Assembly (NCBI GenBank): GCA_963850995.1
Contig: CAWKNQ010000019.1
Span: forward strand, 109,636 to 173,635
DNA length: 64,000 nt
Direction of reading: 5' to 3'
From: Gaiellasilicea sp963850995
GTDB taxonomy: Bacteria; Actinomycetota; Thermoleophilia; Gaiellales; Gaiellaceae
A program made the position numbers and the translations under genes. This document shows positions 1 through 9,843 of the stretch, one piece after another (the stretch's first letter is position 1; every line of letters begins with the position of its first letter). A model generated the notes under the pieces. That model did not search any database and was not told the DNA's origin. It saw nothing but the letters and a program-made list of their open reading frames with translations.

Positions 1-1
1 G

Positions 2-379
2 ACCGACGCGCAGGGGATCGCGCACCACGCTTCGTTCCTGATCTGGCTCGAGGTGGCGCGAGTCGCGTATCTCGCCCAGCATGCCGGCGGCTACGCGTCG
101 ATCAGGGAGCGCGGGATCGAGGCGCTGACGACCGAGGTGCACGTCCGCTACCACGGGGCCGCGCGCTTCGACGAGCGCCTGACGATCTGGGCGCGGTGCG
201 TCGACCTGCGCGGGGCACGCTTCCGCTACGAGTACGCGGTCGAACGGAACGGTGAGCTGGTCGCCGACGGTTACACCGCGCACGCGACCGTGGACGCCTC
301 GACGCACCGGCCGACACGCGTGCCCGCCTTCCTCACGGAGGCGATCGCTAGGGTCGAGGCGGGACCGGCTCCGGGCTGA
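2..379 (+). CDS. Acyl-CoA thioesterase, hotdog fold (5' truncated)
   Basis: The reading frame is open from base 2, so the true start lies outside the window; a GTG at 53 is internal. The visible protein begins TDAQGIAHHASFLIWLEVAR, the signature of 4-hydroxybenzoyl-CoA thioesterase/YbgC/FadM proteins: the catalytic Asp-x-x-Gly-Ile, a histidine pair and the E-x-x-R helix. Such enzymes hydrolyse acyl-CoA thioesters in the cytosol. About 125 residues remain, close to the family's usual 130-140, so little is missing. The 3' end overlaps the convergent VanW-like gene by 32 bp. The substrate cannot be read from the sequence. Confidence 0.8.
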   Translation, partial: TDAQGIAHHASFLIWLEVARVAYLAQHAGGYASIRERGIEALTTEVHVRYHGAARFDERLTIWARCVDLRGARFRYEYAVERNGELVADGYTAHATVDASTHRPTRVPAFLTEAIARVEAGPAPG

Positions 380-2264
380 CCGGCGCGAGCGGCCCGACCG
401 GCAGCGGCTCGGTCGGCAGTTGCACCTCGTCCTCCGGCGGGGGCTTTGGCTTCTCGGCCGGCTTGGGTTTCGCCTTCTCCTCGGGCTGCTTCGGAGGCGG
501 AGGCGGCTTCGTCCCGAAGCGGACGACTCGATACTCGCCGCGGTAGTTCGTCGTCCAGGCCTCGTCGTGCAAGAGCTGCCCATCCTCGGCGTAGACCTTG
601 CGGGTGACGGAGGTGGAGGTCGCCGGGGTGCCCGTCTCCTCGATCACCGTCTCCCCGCGCAGCAGCTGCGGGTCGGGTATGCGCCTGAGCGGGGCTGGGC
701 CGGTCTCGCGGAGCGTGCCGGTGCCGCTCTCCACGCGCCGCTCGGCGCCGCCGCCGTAGATCGAGACGGTGATGCCCGCACCGCCGGAAGCGCCCGCCAC
801 GTAGACCCAGTTCTTCGTGTCGTTGACGAACTTGAGGTCGAGGTCGGGATAGTTGACGGTCGCGTCGCGCCCGGTCTGGTAGCGGCTGATGTAGAGCGAG
901 TGCGGGTTCCGCTCGGCGATCTTGAGCCCAGCCTCCCAGGCGGCATTGAAGACGGTCGTGGCGACCTGCGAGACGCCCCCGCCCACGGCTTCCTCGTACT
1001 CGTCCTTGATGATCACGGGGGCCGAACGAAAGCCACGGTCCGTCGTGCGCCTGCCCACCCGGTCGTTGAACGAGAACGTCGCGCCCGGTGCGACGACGGC
1101 GCCGTTCACCAGCCCGACGGCGAGTTGCAGGTTCGTGATCCGGTCCGACGTGCCCGCATAGAGCGTCGTGTACGACGAGAGACGCCGTTCGATCCCCATC
1201 GCGGCCGCCTCCGCCGTGGTCCGTTCAGGCCCTGCGGTCCGGACGGCGAGCTGGGCCGTGCGCGTGCTCGGGGAGACCGCCGCTGCCAGGAGCGCTTTCG
1301 CGGTCGCAGGCACGTCGACGGCAAGGCCGTCCTTCGCCGGGATGACGCGGACGTCGTCACCCACGGCTTCGAAACCCGCGTCGACCGGAGCGCGCTCGAC
1401 CGCCTTGCGCAGCCTGGCGAACCACGCCTCAGCGCCCGGGCCGGCGATCGCCACGCTCGTCTTCCCCGCGACGGGGAGGGTGAGCAGCTCCGCGATCCGC
1501 CAGCGCGGCAGCCGCCAGCGCACGCCGGAGTACTCGAGCCTGACCGGCGCCGAGAGCGCCGTCCGCGCCTGCCGGGCCGCAGGTGCGAGCTCGGCCGCAC
1601 TGACCTGCACGGGGTCGACTACGACCGGAAGCGCGATCACGCTGCCCCGTTCGAGCCGGGCCAGCGACCGGACGATCGCAGCCTCGGCGCCTTTCCGGTC
1701 GATGCGAAGGCCGGTCTGGCCGGGGACGACCTCGATCGACAGGCCGCGTCGCACGACCTTCGCTTCCACGTGCCGGCGGTCGACCTCGCGCGCGATCCCG
1801 TCCAGCTTGTAGTCGAGAGCCGCCGCGTACGCCTGGACGGGCGGCGAGATCTCGGCCCCGAAGACCCGCGTCTGGAGGCGGCGGAAGCCCCTCACGGGCC
1901 CGAAGCCCTGCCCTTCGCGGGCTGCGGAGTCGAGCGCGGAGCCCCAGTCCGCCTCCACGCTCAGCGTCGTCGCCTTGATCGGGAAGCGCTTCTCGCCGGC
2001 GGTGAACACGACCGGGACGCGCGCGACGCGGTCGAAGCGCCGCTCGAGCAGAGCGCGAGCCTCCTCCTGAGTCAGCCCGCCGACGTCGACGCCGGCGATC
2101 GCGACGCCGGCCGCGATGCGCGCAGGCGAGCCGGCGAACACGAGCCCGACAAGAGCGACGAGGACCGCGAGTAGGGCGAGCGACACCAAGACCCAACGGG
2201 CGACGGCGCGGCTGGAGCGCCGCGGTACAGAACCGGCGCGAAGAGAGGTTGAGTCAACCTGCAC
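348..2264 (-). CDS. VanW-family surface protein with peptidoglycan-binding region
   Basis: The 638-residue protein has an N-terminal signal anchor (about residues 23-44), two Asp/Gly-rich repeats typical of the YoaR-type peptidoglycan-binding region (about 50-330), and a VanW domain (about 355-505) with motifs GATFSFNDRVG and GGGVSQVATTVFNAA. A short G5-like strand region (540-587) and a proline/lysine/glutamate-rich tail follow. It is probably anchored in the membrane and faces the cell wall; the biochemical role of VanW domains is not established. The start is GTG with no clear ribosome-binding site. The 106 bp upstream, up to the SDR gene, hold no other gene. Confidence 0.85.
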   Translation of the reverse strand: MQVDSTSLRAGSVPRRSSRAVARWVLVSLALLAVLVALVGLVFAGSPARIAAGVAIAGVDVGGLTQEEARALLERRFDRVARVPVVFTAGEKRFPIKATTLSVEADWGSALDSAAREGQGFGPVRGFRRLQTRVFGAEISPPVQAYAAALDYKLDGIAREVDRRHVEAKVVRRGLSIEVVPGQTGLRIDRKGAEAAIVRSLARLERGSVIALPVVVDPVQVSAAELAPAARQARTALSAPVRLEYSGVRWRLPRWRIAELLTLPVAGKTSVAIAGPGAEAWFARLRKAVERAPVDAGFEAVGDDVRVIPAKDGLAVDVPATAKALLAAAVSPSTRTAQLAVRTAGPERTTAEAAAMGIERRLSSYTTLYAGTSDRITNLQLAVGLVNGAVVAPGATFSFNDRVGRRTTDRGFRSAPVIIKDEYEEAVGGGVSQVATTVFNAAWEAGLKIAERNPHSLYISRYQTGRDATVNYPDLDLKFVNDTKNWVYVAGASGGAGITVSIYGGGAERRVESGTGTLRETGPAPLRRIPDPQLLRGETVIEETGTPATSTSVTRKVYAEDGQLLHDEAWTTNYRGEYRVVRFGTKPPPPPKQPEEKAKPKPAEKPKPPPEDEVQLPTEPLPVGPLAPVSPEPVPPRP

Positions 2265-2370
2265 GAAGCAGTGCAGTGTATCGACGGCTCAGGTCAGCTT
2301 TTCGCGTAGATTTCGGCAGAATTTGGTGTCCGCAGCTCGTACGCGGAAGTCGAACGAGATCCCGGCGAGG

Positions 2371-3207
2371 CTAGAAGACGAACAGCTCGACGCCGCCGCT
2401 CACGTTCAGCTGCACGCCGGTGATGTAGCTCGCGAGGTCGGAGCAGAGAAAGCAGATCGCGTTCGCGATGTCGTCCGGCTCGCCCGGCCGCTTGAAGACC
2501 GTCCGGTTCGCGATCCGCTCGTTCATCGCCGGGTTCGCGAAATGGAACGCCTCCGTGCCGATGATCCCGGGCACGATCGCGTTGCAGGTGATCCCGTGGC
2601 GGCCGCCCTCCATCGCGAGCGTGCGCGTCAGGCCGAGGATGCCCGACTTGGTCGTCGAGTAGCTGGCCTGGCCGAAGCCGCCGAGCGTGCCCGCCACCGA
2701 GGCCATGTTGATGATCCGGCCCCACTGCCGCTCCTTCATGTGCGGCCAGACGGCCTGGGCGCAGTTGAAGCCGCCGGTCAGGTTGACGCGGAGGTCGCGC
2801 TCCCAGAGCTCCGGGTTCTGGTCCGGGAACTGGCCGACGTGGTCGAGCGTGCCCGCGTTGTTGATCAGGATGTCGACGGAGCCGAACTCGTCGACGACGC
2901 GCTGCACGGTCTCCTGCACCTGGTCGCGGTCGGTGACGTCGCACTTGATCGCTGCCGCGCGCCGCCCCAGCTCCTGGATCTCCTTCGCCGTCGCCTCGGT
3001 GTAGACGATCCCCTGCGCCTTCGCCACCTGCGCGAGGACGCCGTACGACTCGGCCGTCTCGGTCGACTCGTCGGACTCCACCTGGATGTCCGCGATCACG
3101 ACGTCGGCGCCGGCACGGGCGAGCGCGAGCGCGTCGGCGCGGCCGAGCCCGCGCGAGCCGCCGGTGACGAGGGCGACGCGCCCCGAAAGGTCGATCTCGA
3201 GTGCCAC
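2371..3207 (-). CDS. Short-chain dehydrogenase/reductase (SDR)
   Basis: This is a 278-residue classical-type SDR, an NAD(P)-dependent oxidoreductase. The Rossmann motif TGGSRGLG lies at 15-22, NNAG at 116-119, and the catalytic triad is Ser170, Tyr183 and Lys187 (YSTTK). About 25 extra residues after the second strand (around 41-75) make it longer than plain FabG-type enzymes; similar insertions occur in actinobacterial SDRs that bind their nicotinamide tightly, but that assignment is inference. The substrate is unknown. The GTG start follows a TAGGAT box by 6 nt and has no Shine-Dalgarno sequence, so the mRNA is probably leaderless. Confidence 0.88.
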   Translation of the reverse strand: MALEIDLSGRVALVTGGSRGLGRADALALARAGADVVIADIQVESDESTETAESYGVLAQVAKAQGIVYTEATAKEIQELGRRAAAIKCDVTDRDQVQETVQRVVDEFGSVDILINNAGTLDHVGQFPDQNPELWERDLRVNLTGGFNCAQAVWPHMKERQWGRIINMASVAGTLGGFGQASYSTTKSGILGLTRTLAMEGGRHGITCNAIVPGIIGTEAFHFANPAMNERIANRTVFKRPGEPDDIANAICFLCSDLASYITGVQLNVSGGVELFVF

Positions 3208-3213
3208 GCGGCG

Positions 3214-3223
3214 ATCCTACGGT
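3214..3223. promoter_or_regulatory. Interlocked divergent -10 boxes, SDR / AlkZ-like
   Basis: The 10 bases ATCCTACGGT hold a minus-strand TAGGAT, 6 nt before the SDR start, and a plus-strand TACGGT, 11 nt before the AlkZ-like start. The two hexamers share the central TA step. Both fit the actinobacterial TANNNT -10 consensus, and their distance to the start codons predicts leaderless or nearly leaderless transcripts. Confidence 0.55.
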
Positions 3224-3234
3224 AGAAGAGCTGC

Positions 3235-4403
3235 ATGCAGAGGATCGACGTCGCCGAGCGGCGGGCGCGACTCGTCAGCCGCCACCGGCTCGACCCGGCC
3301 GCCCGCGCGGGTGACCCACTCGAGGTCGCTCGCTCGCTCGTCTGCCTGCACGCGACCGATGCGGTCACGGTCTTTCTCTCGATCCAGGCGCGCAGCGACG
3401 GCGTCGCGCCCGCCGACGTCGAGACCGCGCTCTACGAGGACCGCAGCGTCGTCCGCCTGCTCGCGATGCGGCGGACGCTGTGGGCGGTCCCGCGCGAGCT
3501 GCTGCCGGTCGTCTTTGCGGCGGCGACGAAGGCGGTCGCGGCGACCCAGCGCAAGCGGCTCGAGGGCTTCGTCCGCGACAGCGGCGTCTCCACCCGTCCA
3601 GGTGCCTGGATCACGCGTGCGGGCAACGCGGCAGTCGCGGCGGTAGCCGCGCGGGGCGAGGCGATGACCGCCGACGTCACGAAGGACGTGCCCCTGCTCG
3701 CGAAGAAGCTGCGCTTCGGCTCGGGCAAGTGGGTTGTCGAGCAGAGCGCGGGCGCCCGCGTGCTGCCGCAGATGGCGATGGAGGGCCGACTCGTGCGCGG
3801 CCGGCCGCGCGGGACGTGGATCAGCCCGCAGTTCCGCTGGGTCACGACCGAGGACTGGCTCGGCGGGCCGATCGAGGAGCTCGACGTCGCGTCCGCGCAA
3901 GTCGAGCTGCTCCGCCGCTGGCTCGCCTCCTTCGGGCCTGCCACCGAGGCGGACATGCGCTGGTGGACGGGTTGGACGCTGCGCGAAACACGCGCCGCGC
4001 TCGCGGCGATCCCGCACGAGGAGGTCGAGGTCGAGGGCTCGATGGGCTACGTGCTCGCCGGCGACCTCGAGCCGACGCCGCCGCCCGAGCCGTCCGCCGC
4101 GCTCCTCCCCACGCTCGACCCCACGACGATGGGCTGGAAGGAGCGGGACTGGTACCTCGGCCCGCACGGGCCGACCCTCTTCGACTCGAACGGCAACGCC
4201 GGCCCCACGATCTGGTGGGACGGCCGCGTCGTCGGCGGCTGGAGCCAGCGCCGCGACGGCGAGATCGTCTACCGGCTGCTCGAGGACGTCGGCGCGGACG
4301 CGAGCGCCGCGATCGAGGCAGAGACGAATCGCGTCGCCGAGTGGGTCGGCGACGCCCGCTTCTCACCAGGCTTCCTGCCGCCCTTTCAGCGCGGTCTCGC
4401 CGA

Positions 4404-4407
<4 letters not shown>
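3235..4407 (+). CDS. Winged-helix DNA-binding / AlkZ-like DNA glycosylase family protein
   Basis: The 390-residue protein belongs to the winged-helix family that includes the DNA glycosylase AlkZ (HTH_42). Features seen are the N-terminal R-x-x-L-x-x-Q/H segment, the SIQAR segment near residue 45 where AlkZ-type proteins carry their QxQ/QxD catalytic motif, and the conserved RRTLWAVP strand. Known AlkZ members excise bulky or cross-linked alkylated bases; many family members are untested, so the enzyme activity here is inferred. The gene is divergent from the SDR, and its stop overlaps the next convergent gene by 4 bp. Confidence 0.75.
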
Positions 4408-5585
<1,178 letters not shown>

Positions 5586-5616
5586 GCTCATCTCCTGTGT
5601 CTGTGAATGCTGTCGA

Positions 5617-5632
5617 TTGACTAGTCAGTCAA
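5617..5632. promoter_or_regulatory. Putative TetR-type operator upstream of acyl-CoA dehydrogenase
   Basis: TTGACTAGTCAGTCAA has perfect 6-bp arms (TTGACT/AGTCAA) around AGTC. It lies directly downstream of the minus-strand -10 box TAGACT at 5634-5639 and therefore covers the predicted transcription start, as expected for repression. Read on the minus strand, it shares TTGACTGAC and the final TCAA with the site at the start of the TetR gene at 12185-12200. Confidence 0.6.
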
Positions 5633-5698
5633 CAGTCTAGAGTCCCCCATCAGAGGGCGTCAAGCGGGTGAGGACGCCGCTACGCTGCGACCGGTTCG

Positions 5699-7159
5699 AT
5701 GGGTCTCCGAAGGGCGCAAGTCATCGCCGCGGCGATCGCGGCCTCGTGCGTCGCCGTTCCCACGGCGGACGCGACCGTCGCCGCCCGTCCACCGGTCGTC
5801 TGGCTCAAGGGCGAGGGCAACTTCACCAAGTCGCACCGCAGCGTCGAGTCGCTCGACAAGGTCGTCGTGCACGTCACCGAGGGCACCTTCTGGGGCTCGG
5901 TGCGCTGGCTCCGCAACACGCGCGCGCACGCGTCCTCCCACTTCGTCGTCGCGCGCCGCGGCAAGATCGTCCAACTCGTCCATCTCTCGGACGTCGCCTG
6001 GCACGCGGGCAACTGGAAGGTGAACACGCAGTCGGTCGGGATCGAGCACGAGGGCTTCACGTACGGTCCGGGAGGCTTCACGAACGCGCAGTACCACGCG
6101 TCTGCACGCCTGGCGGGGTGGATCGCCCGGCGGGCGCTCATGCCGATCAACCGGAAGCACTTCATCGGACATGCAAACGTGCCGGCGCCCAGCGGCGGCC
6201 TCGGCGGCGCCTCACATCACACGGATCCGGGGCCGCGCTGGAAGTGGGACTACTACCTGCGGCTCGTCCGCCGCTACGCGGGCGTCCAGAAGCTGAGCGT
6301 CGTCCCAGTCGTGCCGGCAGGCCGTCTGCGCGGCATCGTCCCGTGGCGCGCGAAGGCGACGGGAGACATCCGCCGCGTCGAGTTCGCCGTCGACGGCCGC
6401 GTGCTCAGGGTCGACCGGCAACCCCCCTTCACGTATGCCGGCCGCCTGAACACGACGAAGCTCGGCAACGGCACGCACGTCCTGCAGGTGCACGGAGTCG
6501 CCGGGCCCGGTCGCTACGACATCGCGCAGAAGACGATCCTGGTCGACAACAAGTCGTTCGCGCTCACGAGCGCCGGGGCGCGGCCATGGACCCGCGTGCT
6601 CGGCCCGGTCAGGCTGCGCGTCCGGCCATGGGGAGCGAAGGCGACTCGCGTCGTGTTCAGGGTCGACGGGCGCCGCCGCGCCGTCGACACGAGGCCGCCG
6701 TTCACGTTCGCCTGGAACGCGAGGCGGGCGCGGCGAGGCAAGCACGTGCTCGAAGCGGTCGCGACCTCTGCCGACGGCCGCGTCGCGCGCCGTCGCATCC
6801 CGCTCGTCGCCGGCGCCAGGCTGCCGGTGAAGCCGAGGCACCAAGGGCCTGCGCCGAAGCCGGCGCCCGTGCTCAGAATCGTCTCGCAGAGCGTCGCGGA
6901 TGGCCAGGAGGTGACCGGGCTCGTCATCTGGCGCGTCGATACCACCGGGGGAGCGAAGCACGTCGAGTTCCGCGTCGACGGTGTCCCGCGAGGCACCGAC
7001 GTGGCCTCTCCCTACACGCTCGGCTGGAACGCGGACGCGGAATCTTCCGGGCCGCACCGCCTCACGGCGCGCGCCGTCGGCACGAACGGGAAGGCCGTCG
7101 AGACGGCCGTGACGGTCACGGTGCCGGAAGCACCAGGTTCCGGTACCGCAACACCCTGA
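5699..7159 (+). CDS. Secreted N-acetylmuramoyl-L-alanine amidase with three Ig-like repeats
   Basis: The 486-residue protein has a signal peptide ending near residue 25, then an Amidase_2/PGRP domain (about 35-190) that cleaves the MurNAc-L-Ala amide bond of peptidoglycan. The expected zinc ligands are visible: His58 (VVVHVTEG), His158 (FIGHANVP) and Asp176 (HHTDPGP). The C-terminal half holds three repeats of about 85 residues, each with a V-x-F-x-V-D-G-R core, resembling bacterial Ig-like domains that bind wall polymers. A TACGCT box lies 12 nt before the ATG. The 3' end overlaps the convergent GH3 gene by 44 bp. Confidence 0.88.
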   Translation: MGLRRAQVIAAAIAASCVAVPTADATVAARPPVVWLKGEGNFTKSHRSVESLDKVVVHVTEGTFWGSVRWLRNTRAHASSHFVVARRGKIVQLVHLSDVAWHAGNWKVNTQSVGIEHEGFTYGPGGFTNAQYHASARLAGWIARRALMPINRKHFIGHANVPAPSGGLGGASHHTDPGPRWKWDYYLRLVRRYAGVQKLSVVPVVPAGRLRGIVPWRAKATGDIRRVEFAVDGRVLRVDRQPPFTYAGRLNTTKLGNGTHVLQVHGVAGPGRYDIAQKTILVDNKSFALTSAGARPWTRVLGPVRLRVRPWGAKATRVVFRVDGRRRAVDTRPPFTFAWNARRARRGKHVLEAVATSADGRVARRRIPLVAGARLPVKPRHQGPAPKPAPVLRIVSQSVADGQEVTGLVIWRVDTTGGAKHVEFRVDGVPRGTDVASPYTLGWNADAESSGPHRLTARAVGTNGKAVETAVTVTVPEAPGSGTATP

Positions 7160-7997
7160 CGAGCTTCGCGTCGAGCTCGCCGGCACGTGCGAGCGGAAGG
7201 AGCGCGTCGACGATCCGCCCTGCGTCCCGCGCGCTCGTCGTCAGCACGAGGTCGGCGCCCGCACGAAGCGCCAGCCGCGCCCAGAAGGGCGCGTAGGGGC
7301 TGCCGAGCACGCCGATCGAGTCCGTGATCGCAACGCCGCGGAAGCCGAGCTGCCGCAGCAACGCGTACGTCTTCGGCTCGAACGAGGCCCGCCGCGGGCC
7401 GAGCCGCGGGTAGATCGCGTGACCCACCATCACGCACGGCACCCCCGCCCGGATCGCGGCGCGGAACGGCGCCAGGTCCTGAGCGCGGACGATGCCGTAG
7501 ACGCGCGCCTCGTCGGTCGAAAGGGGAGTGGAACCGAGCCCGGGAAAGTGCTTCACGCAGGCCGCACGGCCGAGACCGCGCGCAAACGCGACGCCGTACT
7601 CCGGCCGGGAGAAGTGCCGCGATCCGAGCGGCCCGTCCGGGAGGTCGAGCACCGGTGCGAAGGACGCATGGACGCCCTCGCGGCGCAGCGCGGCGGCAGT
7701 GGCTGCGCCGGCGGCACGCGCCTCGGCGGCGCTGCGATAGGAGGAGGCGGCTCGCGAGGGCGGCAGCGAGGCGAATGTCTTCACGAGGCCGCCCTCCTGG
7801 TCGGCGAAGACCAGTCCGCGCGGGCGCGGCAGCTCGGTGTTCCAACTGCGCACGAGCACACCGCCGAAGCCCTCGCCGGCAGGCATCCCCGCGACGACGA
7901 CGGCCTGCGCCTTCTCGCGCGGCGTCATCGCTGCGACTTCGGCCTCGACCGACCCGGCGAGCAGCAGCGTCAGCGCCTGGACGATCGCGGCGACCAC
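7116..7997 (-). CDS. GH3 family protein, NagZ-like but divergent in the catalytic loop
   Basis: This 293-residue glycoside hydrolase family 3 barrel resembles beta-N-acetylhexosaminidase NagZ: ADQEGG near residue 60, KHFPGLG, and the nucleophile-region strand AITDSIG. NagZ enzymes carry KHFPGHG followed by an Asp-Ser-His loop; here the first His is Leu and the loop reads STDEA, so the usual Asp/His acid-base dyad appears to be missing. The GTG at 7997 was chosen because a TACCCT box lies 6 nt upstream. The start begins with a hydrophobic stretch, so the protein may be exported. Its place beside an amidase gene suggests a wall-turnover role. Confidence 0.75.
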   Translation of the reverse strand: MVAAIVQALTLLLAGSVEAEVAAMTPREKAQAVVVAGMPAGEGFGGVLVRSWNTELPRPRGLVFADQEGGLVKTFASLPPSRAASSYRSAAEARAAGAATAAALRREGVHASFAPVLDLPDGPLGSRHFSRPEYGVAFARGLGRAACVKHFPGLGSTPLSTDEARVYGIVRAQDLAPFRAAIRAGVPCVMVGHAIYPRLGPRRASFEPKTYALLRQLGFRGVAITDSIGVLGSPYAPFWARLALRAGADLVLTTSARDAGRIVDALLPLARAGELDAKLVRVLRYRNLVLPAP

Positions 7998-8003
7998 GGC
8001 CCG

Positions 8004-8013
8004 AGGGTAGCCT
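8004..8013. promoter_or_regulatory. Interlocked divergent -10 boxes, GH3 / acyl-CoA dehydrogenase
   Basis: AGGGTAGCCT holds a minus-strand TACCCT, 6 nt before the GH3 start, and a plus-strand TAGCCT, 9 nt before the dehydrogenase ATG. They share the TA step, the same geometry as at 3214, 17064 and 35043. Confidence 0.55.
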
Positions 8014-8022
8014 TGTCCCGCG

Positions 8023-9210
8023 ATGGCAGTGACCGAGAAGCGGACCGCGCTCGACCCGCTCGACTTCCTCGCGATCGACGCCCTTCTCGACGACGAGGAG
8101 CGCGCGATCCGCGACACCGTCCGCTCCTTCGTGCGCGAGCGCGTGCTCCCCGACGTGGGCGACTGGTTCGAGCAGGGCATCCTGCCGCGCGAGCTGATGG
8201 GCGAGCTGGGGAAGCTCGGTCTCTTCGGCATGCACCTGGACGGCTACGGCCTCCCGGGTGCAAGCGCCGTCGCCTACGGCCTCACCTGCCTCGAGCTCGA
8301 GGCGGGCGACTCGGGCGTGCGCAGCGCCGTCAGCGTCCAGGGATCGCTTGCGATGTACTCGATCTGGCGCTGGGGCTCCGAGGAGCAGAAGCAGCGCTGG
8401 CTGCCGGCGATGCACGCGGGCGAGGCGATCGGCTGCTTCGGCCTGACCGAGCCGGATGCGGGCTCCGACCCCGGCTCGATGCGCACGACAGCACGCCGCG
8501 ACGGCTCGGACTGGATCCTGAACGGGGCCAAGATGTGGATCACGAACGGCACGATCGCCGATGTCGCGACCGTCTGGGCCCGCACCGAGGACGGCAAGAT
8601 CAACGGCTTCCTGGTCGAGAAGGGCATGGCCGGGTTCAGCGCGCCGGAGATCCACAAGAAGCTCTCGCTCCGCGCCTCCGTCACGTCCGAGCTCGTCCTC
8701 GACGACGTTCGCGTGCCGGAAGAGAGCCGCTTCCCCGAGGTCGACACGCTGCGCGGCCCGCTCTCCTGCCTGAACGAGGCGCGCTACGGGATCGTCTGGG
8801 GCGCGGTCGGAGCGGGGCGCGCCTGCTTCGAGTCGGCGCTCGAGTATGCGAAGGAGCGGATCGTCTTCGAGAAGCCGATCGCGGGCTACCAGCTGACGCA
8901 GCAGAAGCTCGCCGAAATGGCGCTCGAGCTGAACCGCGGGCTGCTCGTCGCGCTCCACATCGGCCGGATGAAGGACGACGGCACGCTCCGCCAGGAGCAC
9001 GTCAGCCTTGGGAAGATGGGCAACGTCCGCGGTGCGATCGAGGTCGCCCGCTCGGCACGCACGATCCTCGGCGCGAACGGCGTTACGCTCGAATACCCGG
9101 TGATCCGCCACGTGAACAACCTCGAGTCGGTGCTCACCTACGAGGGCACGCACGAGGTGCACACGCTCGTCGTCGGCAACGCGCTGACCGGCGAGAACGC
9201 CTTCCGCTAG
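8023..9210 (+). CDS. Glutaryl-CoA dehydrogenase-like acyl-CoA dehydrogenase
   Basis: This 395-residue acyl-CoA dehydrogenase resembles glutaryl-CoA dehydrogenase more than the enzyme at 4404-5585. Shared glutaryl-CoA dehydrogenase motifs are SAVSVQGSL, CFGLTEPDAGSDPGSM, KMWITNG, VWARTEDG, LNEARYGIVWG and TYEGTHEVH, with the catalytic Glu374. Glutaryl-CoA dehydrogenases oxidise and decarboxylate glutaryl-CoA to crotonyl-CoA in lysine and tryptophan breakdown; exact substrate use here is inferred. The gene appears leaderless, starting 9 nt after a TAGCCT box. Its stop overlaps the convergent VOC gene by 4 bp. Confidence 0.85.
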   Translation: MAVTEKRTALDPLDFLAIDALLDDEERAIRDTVRSFVRERVLPDVGDWFEQGILPRELMGELGKLGLFGMHLDGYGLPGASAVAYGLTCLELEAGDSGVRSAVSVQGSLAMYSIWRWGSEEQKQRWLPAMHAGEAIGCFGLTEPDAGSDPGSMRTTARRDGSDWILNGAKMWITNGTIADVATVWARTEDGKINGFLVEKGMAGFSAPEIHKKLSLRASVTSELVLDDVRVPEESRFPEVDTLRGPLSCLNEARYGIVWGAVGAGRACFESALEYAKERIVFEKPIAGYQLTQQKLAEMALELNRGLLVALHIGRMKDDGTLRQEHVSLGKMGNVRGAIEVARSARTILGANGVTLEYPVIRHVNNLESVLTYEGTHEVHTLVVGNALTGENAFR

Positions 9211-9794
9211 ATGTTTGATGCGGTAATTAGCGTGCTCCTGGGGGCGATCCAGACCAAGCCGGGGGCCGCACTCGGCCGCAGCCAAGGCTGGCTGCCTTGG
9301 CAAGGCCGAGGGCGGTCCGGCGCCGTGTCTGAGTCGTCATCCAGGACTCGGTTTCCATCAACTCTAGCCTCGATCCTCCACACCGGTTCGGGCTCGCCGA
9401 TCTGCTCGGAGAAGAGCCACTGGTGGCCCTCCGGGTCGACGGCGCAGTACTGGATCGTCCCGTAAGGCTTCTCCGTCGGCTCGTCCCGGATCACCGCTCC
9501 CGCGGCTCTCGCCCGCTCGCAGTGGCCGCGAGCGTCGTCGACGTACACGTGGACGAGTGAGGTCGCCCCGCCGAGGCGGCGCGGCGAGCGGTAGTCCGCG
9601 CCAGGCCTCGCCAGCATGACGAGCCCGTCCCCGATCGCCATCTCCGCATGGTCGATCCAGCCGCTCTCACCGACGTTGCGGAAGCGCTCACGGAACCCGA
9701 AGGCGGCGACGAGCCATTCGAGCGCGGCGGCCGGGTCCTCGTAGAGCAGGTACGGCGTGACGGTCGGGTAGCCGGCGGGCGAGTTCTCAGGCAT
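9207..9794 (-). CDS. VOC (glyoxalase/bleomycin-resistance) superfamily protein
   Basis: Residues 1-140 form a VOC fold: the TPYLLYEDPAAALEWLVAAF opening, VHVYVDDA, and the closing VDPEGHQWLFSEQ. Such proteins are small metal-dependent lyases, dioxygenases or drug-binding proteins; the role here is not identifiable. The last 50 residues are Arg/Pro/Ser-rich and match no domain I recognise, so the tail may be non-conserved read-through into the intergenic region before the overlapping stop. A TACCCT box lies 7 nt before the ATG, suggesting a leaderless mRNA. Confidence 0.72.
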   Translation of the reverse strand: MPENSPAGYPTVTPYLLYEDPAAALEWLVAAFGFRERFRNVGESGWIDHAEMAIGDGLVMLARPGADYRSPRRLGGATSLVHVYVDDARGHCERARAAGAVIRDEPTEKPYGTIQYCAVDPEGHQWLFSEQIGEPEPVWRIEARVDGNRVLDDDSDTAPDRPRPCQGSQPWLRPSAAPGLVWIAPRSTLITASNI

Positions 9795-9843
9795 GTGATC
9801 GAGGGTAGGGCCTGCAGTCGGCCTCGTCTTGGACGAAAGTGAC

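Noticed and set aside
252..2174. Long plus-strand frame antisense to the VanW-like gene
   Set aside because: Arg/Asp/Leu-rich sequence with no domain; typical mirror frame of a high-GC gene. The minus-strand VanW protein has clear motifs.
2249..2260. Palindrome GTTGAGTCAAC near the VanW-like start as a third TetR site
   Set aside because: Its arms are spaced differently and it lacks the TTGACTGAC string shared by the two proposed operators.
7012..9303. 763-residue minus-strand frame across the GH3 and dehydrogenase genes
   Set aside because: Low-complexity translation that overlaps two well-supported genes in other frames.
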